Source: Lasioglossum baleicum
Lineage: Eukaryota > Arthropoda > Insecta > Hymenoptera > Halictidae
Assembly (NCBI RefSeq): GCF_051020765.1
Contig: NC_134933.1
Location: forward strand, 806,001 to 870,000
Length of the DNA stretch: 64,000 nt
Direction of reading: 5' to 3'
In this document: positions 11,781 through 23,400 of the stretch, piece by piece
Numbering within the stretch: position 1 is the first letter of the stretch
Layout: each line of letters opens with the position of its first letter
Made by a program: the position numbers and the translations under genes
The notes under the pieces: generated by a model
What the model was told of the DNA's origin: nothing
What the model saw: only the letters and a program-made list of their open reading frames with translations
The model's database searches: none

Positions 11781-12244
11781 TCATATAGTCCAGTCGGCAG
11801 GTCGAAAAAAGGCGTCTACCTGGAAAGTATTCCGAACTTAATGAAATTTTGACACGTCATTTAGGGGTACTCTGGGGTGTCGAATCTCAGTTTTCGACCT
11901 CGAGGACCCTGTGCTAACTTGGGGAGGGGGAAAAAACCACTACTTTTATTACCTTGTTTTGGTTTTTCGCCTATCGGGCTCGAGTCGGGTACGCGATACA
12001 TCAGACACATCGGGAAGCTTATGACTAGACTGCGGATTTTATGCATGTATGACAAAAATGTACACGTTCAATTTAAAGCAGTGGACATGTTAAAAATATT
12101 TAAGGACATCAACGTATTAGTTTCAGCTTAATAGGATAATTAAAAGAAGAATACAATTTATATTTGGCTCATGTGCCGTGCAATCAATGCAAACATTTTT
12201 TATTTTGCATAAAGATCCGCAGTGTACTCATGACTCAACTTTGT

Positions 12245-12484
12245 CGGGCGGCTTCTAAAACAATAGAACAAGATCGCGCGAACGACTTATCGCGATACCC
12301 GAGAATCAACTGTGCGTTCTTATGAAATAGATAATAATAATAATGGTACGTATTTCTTTCATAACTTGTCCATAATGTGATTTTTATATAAGTACATTAG
12401 GTATATTCGGCAGACATGTGCATGATCGTTATTTGTATTAAAATTTGAAATAATGCACGTTTCACGTGAAAAAATTATAAGAAA
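12245..12484 (+). repeat. Left arm of diverged inverted repeat, copy B
   Basis: This is the duplicate of 1931-2170 and pairs with 14513-14729. Confidence 0.73.
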
Positions 12485-13131
12485 ATATTTACAACGTGGT
12501 ATGTAATAAGTTATGATAACTTTTCAGTGGGTGATGTTTTTATTAACTGTTAAGTAACCTACTTAACTATCATTAATCTTACACAAATTCTTAAAAGATA
12601 ATATATAGTATACAATATAAAATAAAATAGAAATTAACTTAAAATAAAATCATATAAAATAAAAAACTAGAGGGTTATTGTTGCTCGCTCGCTTCGCTCG
12701 CTCGCGAGTAGGGTTGTTTTTGCTCGCTCGCTTTGCTCGCTCGCGGATAGGACTGCTCTTGCGAAAGGGTTAGTGGTACGCATGGCTAGTAGTACCTATA
12801 GCTATTAATGTTTTTTTTTATTTGGTGTGTGACTCTCCACGAGCCACACAAAGAACTTCCCGATTCGTTAGTTGCAGTATATTATTATCATTATTAAGTG
12901 TACGTTTTAAGAAGATTATACGTTTTCAGGGAAATTCAATAGTTTTCTACTTATCAAAATGTTTGCTATATGGCGTCACATTAAACCAACATCGTATGCT
13001 CGTTGCTCGCTTGGTTCCTTGTTATAGCATACTAATGTTGCAAAATAAATTGTCTTAATTAGTTTTTCGCAAACGATACAACTCCTCATTATCCGGGTTT
13101 GCAGTAGTGATCTTGGTTTTCTTCGATACTG

Positions 13132-13651
13132 TTAATTTAAATTGTCCCAAAATATATAAACTGCGCCCAATTTTGAAACTCTGCTCAGTGCTACATACAA
13201 TATTTGTAAAGTTCGCCTTTCTGATTTTTTAAAATCCAAACATACTTTCTCGTATGTTTGTCCCTGACTTTTATGAATCGTAATCGCTTCAGCAGGAACC
13301 ACTGGAAATTGACTACGTGTGATTTGATATTTTTCCTCACTCGACATATTTACTTGATTCGATATTTTTATTATTGGTGTAAAATTTTGATCAATATTTG
13401 TGCATTTTTCATATAATCACGATAACGAGTTCTTACTTTCACTCCTACTCTGGCCAATTGAAAATCTAACCACAATATAGACGGAATTTTAGTATTTTCT
13501 TGAAAAGTAATAAATTTTAATATTCCGCATGTGTGCTCCATTAATCAATCCGTTTTCAACATCAATGTTATTAATAATTAACATATAGTTTATATTAATT
13601 TTCAATTTAATCTCAGTTAATAATTCGTTTTGAACTGATTGTTTTTTTAAA
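13132..13651 (-). pseudogene. Helitron/PIF1-type helicase fragment, copy B
   Basis: This is the duplicate of 2806-3325, with the same frameshifts upstream of the final open segment (13132-13347). Here the last helicase motif reads LYVALSRVSKLGAVYI, keeping the Arg and Gly that copy A has lost (SSVSKLSAVYI). A Val/Glu difference also separates the two, near the KKS(V/E)RR segment. It is non-functional: only the C-terminal third of a helicase domain remains. Confidence 0.82.
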
Positions 13652-14074
13652 GATTGTAATATAAATTTTTTTTTGTACTTTCATCGATATTCTTTGAAAA
13701 TGTATTCTCGCGAGTAGAGATGATTAACTCACTCTTGCATTGGGATAATTTTCGATTATTGTAAGCGGAAACATCATCATAAGGTACAAAAAAAATTTTT
13801 TTTTTAATTTTAAAGAAATCGAAAAAAATTTTTTTGTGTAATTACGTTTGTTTCTTCGGTGGAAACTTTCCGTTCTCTCGTATAAATTGCATTGTTGAAT
13901 GAACTTCTTTCGAAAAAACTAAAAAAACTAAAAAACTACTTGACCAAAATGGACCAAAATCTAATCAGCTCTAAGTTACAGCGGGGCATATCGATTGCAT
14001 CATTCATCATCCTGATCGCGTTGTTACTTTTTCTGAAAACGTTAACGAAAAATTTGGTTACATAGAAACGGCCA

Positions 14075-14111
14075 TACGCGCGCGCGCGCGCGCACACACA
14101 CACACACCACA

Positions 14112-14155
<44 letters not shown>

Positions 14156-14168
14156 CACACACATATAT
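14075..14168. repeat. Compound (CG)n(CA)n microsatellite, copy B
   Basis: Same structure as 3751-3830, with an expanded CGCA run. It accounts for most of the length difference between the duplicated tracts. Confidence 0.95.
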
Positions 14169-14512
14169 ACGAACATTTTGCTGAAAATAGTCTAAAATGA
14201 CTGCAATGACCATGAAACGTGAAGATCTGCTAAAAAATCGATTTTCGATTTTCGGGGTCATTACAATAACTTCCCTATAAAATCGGGAAGTTAATTATAT
14301 AGAGCCTATAGATAATACAGAATAAAATATAAACACGAAATATAATACGTATAATGTTTATATTTATATTTCGTTTTTAATTATTGCCATACTTTACCAT
14401 ATTGTAATCTTCTAGGTGTATTGTATAACTTCCGTAAAGACATTTTAATGATATTATCGATACATATCTAAGTTCATTCGGAGAAAATTCTTTAAAAAGC
14501 TAGAAATATTGT

Positions 14513-14729
14513 CTTTTAAGTTTTTCACATGAAACGTGCATTATTCAAGCTTTAATACAAATAAAGAGCAGGCACGCGTTTGGCGAATATACCTAATGTA
14601 GTTATAAAAAAACCAAGTATATTAAAAATCACGTTATAAGTAAAGAAAGAAAACCATTATTACCATTATCTATGTCATAAGAACGCAGAGTATTTGAATC
14701 TCGGATAACGCAATAACTCGTCCGCCCGA
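14513..14729 (-). repeat. Right arm of diverged inverted repeat, copy B
   Basis: This is the duplicate of 4174-4390, the inverted partner of 12245-12484. Confidence 0.72.
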
Positions 14730-15545
14730 ACTTGTTCGATTCTTTTCGTACCCGCCCGACGAATTCGAAGTCGAATCGAAGGGCCGCCGCCGGACTTTCT
14801 GCGACCCGACCCGACTCGAACCCGAACATCGAGCGGCCCGCACATCCCTAAATTATTTATAATTATAAATATATTATATTAAATGACCTATATTATAATA
14901 ACCTATATTAGGTAATTATTATCACACTTTAAATAAGTAAATATGGCTCAAATTATGCCGTATTTAGGCTCATTTTAATTAGAAGGATCTCACAAATACG
15001 TTGGTAATTCCGTAAAAAAGATTGAAAAATAAAAAACTTTCCTATGTGCATTGATGTAATCGGTACGCAGCCTTTTGAACTGTGTCGGCTGCCTCGTACC
15101 TCAGTCCCTCTTTGTCGTTTACGAGCTGTCGTAAAAAAAGTTCTGGTACATATGTTGATAGTCTAAAAATATGATCAATGCTATTTTTCAATTTCTCTAA
15201 AAAACCTGCATTTGTCGAATTTTTGCGTGTTTTTCACTTTGTGTAATTAACATTTTAAACCAAAAAATCGGGAAAAAATCTCAAATATCAATTTCAATTA
15301 AATGCAATTATATGATTAAATTAATGCAAGTAAATGGGGAAAATGGACCGAAAATTGAATGGCACAACGGCTGTTTAAATAATTCGAAGGACTATCTCGT
15401 CCGGCTAGGCCCTTCATTCCAAATTGTAATATTCCAATATTCCAATATCATTTTAAATATATTCAAGTACTATTTAAAACTATTAATGAGTTTTAACAAC
15501 AAAATATTTTAAATAGAAAACTAAATTTTGACATATAAGATAAGA

Positions 15546-15565
15546 TTATAGCAAGCTTGCTATAA
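15546..15565. repeat. Perfect 20-bp palindrome, copy B
   Basis: Identical to 5209-5228. Confidence 0.85.
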
Positions 15566-16743
15566 ATGTCGAAAACTCGAGTCTGGCCAGAGACATTCAA
15601 TTTTCAGGAAACACTATTCTATGATGACGAACGGAGAAAAGGGAAGTGAAGCTCGGGGGCTTCGGTCGCCGTGGAGTGGAGTGAAACATTGTAACATGAT
15701 ACGGGTCGGGTCGGGTATATCGGTGTGAGACTACTAATCAAACAACAAAGCTTAATTATTTATCATTATTTTTTTATGGGATTTTCCTTAACATATTTGG
15801 TGAATTTTGTTTCTTTTTATGAAAATGATACCAAAATTATATAATTCCGATGATATTTGCTTATGCAATGAGCGACGCAAGTTTCGGACACAAAGAAGGA
15901 CAGCGTCGGGAAAAAAAGAGACGCGGAGAGTCCTTATTCTTTTAAGATTTCGACTTCGACTTCGTCTGCTAGCTCTTCGTCTCGTCGCACAATGTACTCA
16001 TAAATGAATCATGTTTCAGGAAGTGGTTCAGTTCAGAATGAAATAAAATAATGTTACACGCACTTTTTAAATAGCGTCATATATGGTGCAAGAAATATTC
16101 GTATAGAGTCATATAGAATTATTTTTTTAGATATCCTCATACGAAATACTGCCTCTAAATAACATTGTATGGATAGGAGCCGTCGAAAATTAGTTTAATT
16201 AGTTAATACTTTTATCTTGTTACTACCTCTACTTTAATAATTGCAGTCAATAATGCTGTCGAGCATTACAAGTATGGGATAAATAAGTAAAAAAATTAAT
16301 TTTCTGTTTCCTACTAAGGATCTTAATAAGAACGATTGAATTTTGTCATTACACAACATAACAAAATATTTTTTAAGAATCATTATTTTATATATAACGC
16401 AATAATGTTCAAATTACTTTTAAATTCCAATACATTTGTAGAATATTACGTAGTAATTACTTCCATTTTTCCTACATCTATAAACTATCGATTATATTGT
16501 AAACAATTATTACAATGGTGATAATAAGGAAAATAAGAATGCAATAAGAGAATTATATATAGTATTATAAGGCAATTACAGAATAGGTAATGTCAGCATT
16601 CTACTATATCATTCTTCTTCAACTTGACGAATATCTCGTCGATTGTGGAACTTTTACCGCTGTGGTATATCAGATCACTGTAACTTTCCCGTTATCCCCG
16701 CGCCCACTCGCGCCCACTTACCGGTCCCGCGGAATAACACAGG

Positions 16744-16775
16744 GGCTGGCAGTCTTTAATAGTATCTCGTCGGTG
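16744..16775 (+). repeat. Left terminal inverted repeat, copy B
   Basis: This is the same 32 bases as 6407-6438. The array begins directly after it at CTTATACC, which is also the unit position where block 1 ends. This is probably the original left junction. The right-hand partner is not in the window. It should lie beyond the Polinton, where the array resumes. Confidence 0.85.
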
Positions 16776-17001
16776 CTTATACCCCCGAGCGTTACCGACC
16801 ACTGCCGGTGGTGGTCGGTAAGTTATCCTCCGCCGAGGACGACGCGCGTTACCGATGCACACGTAAAAAATTTTTCGCGAATTTTTCGCGCGGTAAACCT
16901 TTGTCTCCGCGTCCTCCGTCCGACGAGCCTACTCTCGCCCGCACCCGTCGACCCGTTCTCGAGCTATACGGCGACAAAGAAATCGCAAAATTTCACTAAT
17001 T

Positions 17002-17009
17002 TGACGTCA
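17002..17009. promoter_or_regulatory. CRE-like TGACGTCA palindrome in each satellite unit (representative)
   Basis: Almost every unit contains TTTGACGTCA followed by CC or TC. TGACGTCA is the consensus for CREB/ATF bZIP dimers. One late unit (near 47155) has lost it (TTCGGCGTCA). No evidence shows that it is used; the site is listed once as representative of about 50 occurrences. Confidence 0.5.
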
Positions 17010-17463
17010 CCGAAAAAAGTGACGGCCAACTGGGAATTAAAGGTATATCGCCTTCCCGAATTTTCCGGGAGCCCATCGGGCCTTCGGCCCCGCTCGGCTC
17101 GGCTCGACTAGGCTCGAGGTCGAGGTCGTCGGTAGCGACGATGGTGGCGGGGAGGCGCGCGATTGGTCTGTCATCGCCATCCTCCCCCCCCTTCCCCTTT
17201 AAAATTAATGGAAAATGTAAACCTAAACGGAGAATAGGATTCGTAACCTCGAAGTTACAAGTCGATTCGCTCAACTGTCAAGGGAGAGTAAACGCGGCGA
17301 CTGTGGCGGCACTCGCCACCGATGCGAAGTCAGCGTCGCGAAGTTGGCGTTAAATTCGAACGTTTGAATCAGTTATTTTCTTTCGGGCCCTTTTCAGCCC
17401 TGAACCGTGGAAGCGCCGAAATTCGGGTTTCATTTATAACGCGGCAGCTTATACCCCCGAGCG

Positions 17464-17493
17464 TTACCGACCACTGCCGGTGGTGGTCGGTAA
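17464..17493. repeat. Conserved 11-bp stem-loop in each satellite unit (representative)
   Basis: TTACCGACCAC, an 8-nt loop (TGCCGGTG) and GTGGTCGGTAA form a perfect 11-bp stem. It recurs in nearly all units. A few carry a single stem or loop change, for example GTGGGGGTCGG near 30878 and near 33562. Other short stems in the unit are GTGGCG/CGCCAC, CGCGAA/TTCGCG, GGGCC/GGCCC and GTAAC/GTTAC. Confidence 0.8.
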
Positions 17494-20400
17494 GTTATCC
17501 TCCGCCGAGGACGACGCGCGTTACCGATGCACACGTAAAAAATTTTTCGCGAATTTTTCGCACGGTAAACCTTTGTCTCCGCGTCCTCCGTCCGACGAGC
17601 CTACTCTCGCCCGCACCCGTCGTCCCGTTCTCGAGCTATACGGCGACAAAGAAATCGAAAAATTTCACTAATTTGACGTCATCGAAAAAGTTACGGCCAA
17701 CTGGGAATTAAAGGTATATCGCCTTCCCGAATTTTCCGGGAGCCCATCGGGCCTTCGGCCCCGCTCGGCTCGGCTCGACTCGGCACGAGGTCGAGGTTGT
17801 CGGTAACGACGATGGTGGCGGGGAGGCGCGAGATTGGTCTGTCATCGCCATCCTCCCCCCCTACCCTTTAAAATTAATGGAAAATGTAAACCTAAACGTA
17901 GAGTCGGATTCGTAACCTCGAAGTTACAAGTCGATTCGCTCAACTATCAAGGGAGAGTAAACGCGGCGACTGTGGCGGCACTCGCCACCGATGCGAAGTC
18001 AGCGTCGCGAAGTTGGCGTTAAATTCGAACGTTTGAATCAGTTATTTTCTTTCGGGCCCTTTTCAGCGCTGAACCGTGGAAGCGCCGAAATTCGGGTTTC
18101 ATTTATAACGCGGCAGCTTATACCCCCGAGCGTTACCGACCACTGCCGGTGGTGGTCGGTAAGTTATCCTCCGCCGAGGACGACGCGCGTTACCGATGCA
18201 CACGTAAAAAATTTTTCGCGAATTTTTCGCGCGGTAAACCTTTGTCTCCGCGTCCTCCGTCCGACGAGCCTACTCTCGCCCGCACCCGTCGACCCGTTCT
18301 CGAGCTATACGGCGACAAAGAAATTGCAAAATTTCACTAATTTGACGTCATCGAAAAAGTTACGGCCAACTGGGAATTAAAGGTATATCGCCTTCCCGAA
18401 TTTTCCGGGAGCCCATCGGGCCTTCGGCCCCGCTTGGCTCGGCTCGACTCGGCTCGAGGTCGAGGTCGTCGGTAACGACGATGGTGGCGGGGAGGCGCGC
18501 GATTGGTCTGTCATCGCCATCCTCCCCCCTACCCTTCAAAATTAATGGAAAATGTAAACCTAAACGTAGAGTCGGATTCGTAACCTCGAAGTTAGGAGTC
18601 GATTCGCTCAACTATCAAGGGAGAGTAAACGCGGCGACTGTGGCGGCACTCGCCACCGATGCCAAGTCAGCGTCGCGAAGTTGGCGTTAAATTCGAACGT
18701 TTGAATCAGTTATTTTCTTTCGGGCCCTTTTCAGCGCTGAACCGTGGAAGCGCCGAAATTCGGGTTTCATTTTTAACGCGGCAGCTTATACCCCCGTGCG
18801 TTACCGACCACTGCCGGTGGTGGTCGGTAAGTTATCCTCCGCCGAGGACGACGCGCGTTACCGATGCACACGTAAAAAATGTTTCGCGAATTTTTCGAAC
18901 GGTAAATCTTTGTCTCCGCGTCCTCCGTCCGACGAGCCTACTCTCGCCCGCACCCGTCGACCCGTTCTCGAGCTATACGGCGACAAAGAAATCGCAAAAT
19001 TTCACTAATTTGACGTCACCGAAAAAAGTGACGGCCAACTGGGAATTAAAGGTATATCGCCTTCCCGAATTTTCCGGGAGCCCATCGGGCCTTCGGCTCC
19101 GCTCGGCTCGGCTCGACTAGGCTCGAGGTCGAGGTCGTCGGTAGCGACGATGGTGGCGGGGAGGCGCGCGATTGGTCTGTCATCGCCATCCTCCCCCCCC
19201 CCCTTCCCCTTTAAAATTAATGGAAAATGTAAACCTAAACGTAGAGTCGGATTCGTAACCTCGAAGTTACAAGTCGATTCGCTCAACTATCAAGGGAGAG
19301 TAAACGCGGCGACTGTGGCGCCACTCGCCACCGATGCGAAGTCAGCGTCGCGAAGTTGGCGTTAAATTCGAACGTTTGAATCAGTTATTTTCTTTCGGGC
19401 CCTTTTCAGCGCTGAACCGTGGAAGCGCCGAAATTCGGGTTTCATTTATAACGCGGCAGCTTATACCCCCGAGCGTTACCGACCACTGCCGGTGGTGGTC
19501 GGTAAGTTATCCTCCGCCGAGGACGACGCGCGTTACCGATGCACACGTAAAAAATGTTTCGCGAATTTTTCGCACGGTAAATCTTTGTCTCCGCGTCCTC
19601 CGTCCGACGAGCCTACTCTCGCCCGCACCCGTCGACCCGTTCTCGAGCTATACGGCGACAAAGAAATCGCAAAATTTCACTAATTTGACGTCACCGAAAA
19701 AAGTGACGGCCAACTGGGAATTAAAGGTATATCGCCTTCCCGAATTTTCCGGGAGCCCATCGGGCCTTCGGCCCCGCTCGGCTCGGCTCGGCTCGGCTCA
19801 GCTCGAGGTCGAGGTCGTCGGTAGCGACGATAGTGGCGGGGAGGCGCGCGATTGGTCTGTCATCGCCATCCTCCCCCCCCTATCCCCTTTAAAATTAATG
19901 GAAAATGTAAACCAAAACGTAGAGTCGGATTCGTAACCTCGAAGTTACAAGTCGATTCGCTCAACTATCAAGGGAGAGTAAACGCGGCGACTGAGACGGC
20001 ACTCGCCACCGATGCGAAGTCAGCGTCGCGAAGTTGGCGTTAAATTCGAACGTTTGAATAAGTTATTTTCTTTCGGGCCCTTTTCTGCCCTGAACCGTGG
20101 AAGCGCCGAAATTCGGGTTTCATTTGTAACGCGGCAGCTTATACCCCCCGTGCGTTACCGACCACTGCCGGTGGTGGTCGGTAAGTTATCCTCCGCCGAG
20201 GACGACGCGCGTTACCGATGCACACGTAAAAAATGTTTCGCGAATTTTTCGCACGGTAAACCTTTGTCTCCGCGTCCTCCGTCCGACGAGCCTACTCTCG
20301 CCCGCACCCATTGTCCCGTTCTCGAGCTATACGGCGACAAAGAAATCGCAAAATTTCACTAATTTGACGTCATCGAAAAAGTTACGGCCAACTGGGAATT

Positions 20401-23400
20401 AAAGGTATATCGCCTTCCCGAATTTTCCGGGAGCCCATCGGGCCTTCGGCCCCGCTCGGCTCGAGGTCGAGGTCGTCGGTAACGACGATGGTGGCGGGGA
20501 GGAGCGCGATTGGTCTGTCATCGCCATCCTCCCCCCCTACCCTTTAAAATTAATGGAAAATGTAAACCTAAACGTAGAGTCGGATTCGTAACCTCGAAGT
20601 TACAAGTCGATTCGCTCAACTATCAAGGGAGAGTAAACGCGGCGACTGAGACGGCACTCGCCACCGATGCGCAGTCAGCGTCGCGAAGTTGGCGTTAAAT
20701 TCGAACGTTTGAATCAGTTATTTTCTTTCGGGCCCTTTTCAGCCCTGAACCGTGGATGCGCCGAAATTCGGGTTTCATTTATAACGCGGCAGCTTATACC
20801 CCCGAGCGTTACCGACCACTGCCGGTGGTGGTCGGTAAGTTATCCTCCGCCGAGGACGACGCGCGTTACCGATGCACACGTAAAAAATGTTTCGCGAATT
20901 TTTCGCACGGTAAATCTTTGTCTCCGCGTCCTCCGTCCGACGAGCCTACTCTCGCCCGCACCCGTCGACCCGTTCTCGAGCTATACGGCGACAAAGAAAT
21001 CGCAAAATTTCACTAATTTGACGTCACCGAAAAAAGTGACGGCCAACTGGGAATTAAAGGTATATCGCCTTCCCGAATTTTCCGGGAGCCCATCGGGCCT
21101 TCGGCCCCGCTCGGCTCGGCTCGACTAGGCTCGAGGTCGAGGTCGTCGGTAGCGACGATGATGGCGGGGAGGCGCGCGATTGGTCTGTCATCGCCATCCT
21201 CCCCCCCCTGCCCCTTTAAAATTAATGGAAAATGTAAACCTAAACGGAGAATAGGATTCGTAACCTCGAAGTTACAAGTCGATTCGCTCAACTATCAAGG
21301 GAGAGTAAACGCGGCGACTGTGGCGGCACTCGCCACCGATGCGATGTCAGCGTCGCGAAGTTGGCGTTAAATTCGAACGTTTGAATCAGTTATTTTCTTT
21401 CGGGCCCTTTTCAGCCCTGAACCGTGGAAGCGCCGAAATTCGGGTTTCATTTATAACGCGGCAGCTTATACCCCCGAGCGTTACCGACCACTGCCGGTGG
21501 TGGTCGGTAAGTTATCCTCCGCCGAGGACGACGCGCGTTACCGATGCACACGTAAAAAATTTTTCGCGAATTTTTCGCGCGGTAAACCTTTGTCTCCGCG
21601 TCCTCCGTCCGACGAGCCTACTCTCGCCCGCACTCGTCGACCCGTTCTCGAGCTATACGGCGACAAAGAAATCGCAAAATTTCACTAATTTGACGTCACC
21701 GAAAAAAGTGACGGCCAACTGGGAATTAAAGGTATATCGCCTTCCCGAATTTTCCGGGAGCCCATCGGGCCTTCGGCCCCGCTCGGCTCGGCTCGACTAG
21801 GCTCGAGGTCGAGGTCGTCGGTAGCGACGATGGTGGCGGGGAGGCGCGCGATTGGTCTGTCATCGCCATCCTCCCCCCCCTTCCCCTTTAAAATTAATGG
21901 AAAATGTAAACCTAAACGGAGAATAGGATTCGTAACCTCGAAGTTACAAGTCGATTCGCTCAACTGTCAAGGGAGAGTAAACGCGGCGACTGTGGCGGCA
22001 CTCGCCACCGATGCGAAGTCAGCGTCGCGAAGTTGGCGTTAAATTCGAACGTTTGAATCAGTTATTTTCTTTCGGGCCCTTTTCAGCCCTGAACCGTGGA
22101 AGCGCCGAAATTCGGGTTTCATTTATAACGCGGCAGCTTATACCCCCGAGCGTTACCGACCACTGCCGGTGGTGGTCGGTAAGTTATCCTCCGCCGAGGA
22201 CGACGCGCGTTACCGATGCACACGTAAAAAATTTTTCGCGAATTTTTCGCACGGTAAACCTTTGTCTCCGCGTCCTCCGTCCGACGAGCCTACTCTCGCC
22301 CGCACCCGTCGTCCCGTTCTCGAGCTATACGGCGACAAAGAAATCGAAAAATTTCACTAATTTGACGTCATCGAAAAAGTTACGGCCAACTGGGAATTAA
22401 AGGTATATCGCCTTCCCGAATTTTCCGGGAGCCCATCGGGCCTTCGGCCCCGCTCGGCTCGGCTCGACTCGGCACGAGGTCGAGGTCGTCGGTAACGACG
22501 ATGGTGGCGGGGAGGCGCGAGATTGGTCTGTCATCGCCATCCTCCCCCCCTACCCTTTAAAATTAATGGAAAATGTAAACCTAAACGTAGAGTCGGATTC
22601 GTAACCTCGAAGTTACAAGTCGATTCGCTCAACTATCAAGGGAGAGTAAACGCGGCGACTGTGGCGGCACTCGCCACCGATGCGAAGTCAGCGTCGCGAA
22701 GTTGGCGTTAAATTCGAACGTTTGAATCAGTTATTTTCTTTCGGGCCCTTTTCAGCGCTGAACCGTGGAAGCGCCGAAATTCGGGTTTCATTTATAACGC
22801 GGCAGCTTATACCCCCGAGCGTTACCGACCACTGCCGGTGGTGGTCGGTAAGTTATCCTCCGCCGAGGACGACGCGCGTTACCGATGCACACGTAAAAAA
22901 TTTTTCGCGAATTTTTCGCGCGGTAAACCTTTGTCTCCGCGTCCTCCGTCCGACGAGCCTACTCTCGCCCGCACCCGTCGACCCGTTCTCGAGCTATACG
23001 GCGACAAAGAAATTGCAAAATTTCACTAATTTGACGTCATCGAAAAAGTTACGGCCAACTGGGAATTAAAGGTATATCGCCTTCCCGAATTTTCCGGGAG
23101 CCCATCGGGCCTTCGGCCCCGCTTGGCTCGGCTCGACTCGGCTCGAGGTCGAGGTCGTCGGTAACGACGATGGTGGCGGGGAGGCGCGCGATTGGTCTGT
23201 CATCGCCATCCTCCCCCCTACCCTTCAAAATTAATGGAAAATGTAAACCTAAACGTAGAGTCGGATTCGTAACCTCGAAGTTACAAGTCGATTCGCTCAA
23301 CTATCAAGGGAGAGTAAACGCGGCGACTGTGGCGGCACTCGCCACCGATGCCAAGTCAGCGTCGCGAAGTTGGCGTTAAATTCGAACGTTTGAATCAGTT

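Larger units (their letters stand above)
10315..16743. repeat. Segmental duplication, copy B
   Basis: This is the tandem copy of 1-6406, in the same orientation. It carries the same internal features at corresponding positions. Where the copies differ in the Helitron fragment, copy B is closer to the family pattern. Outside the listed features, no gene can be supported. Confidence 0.93.
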
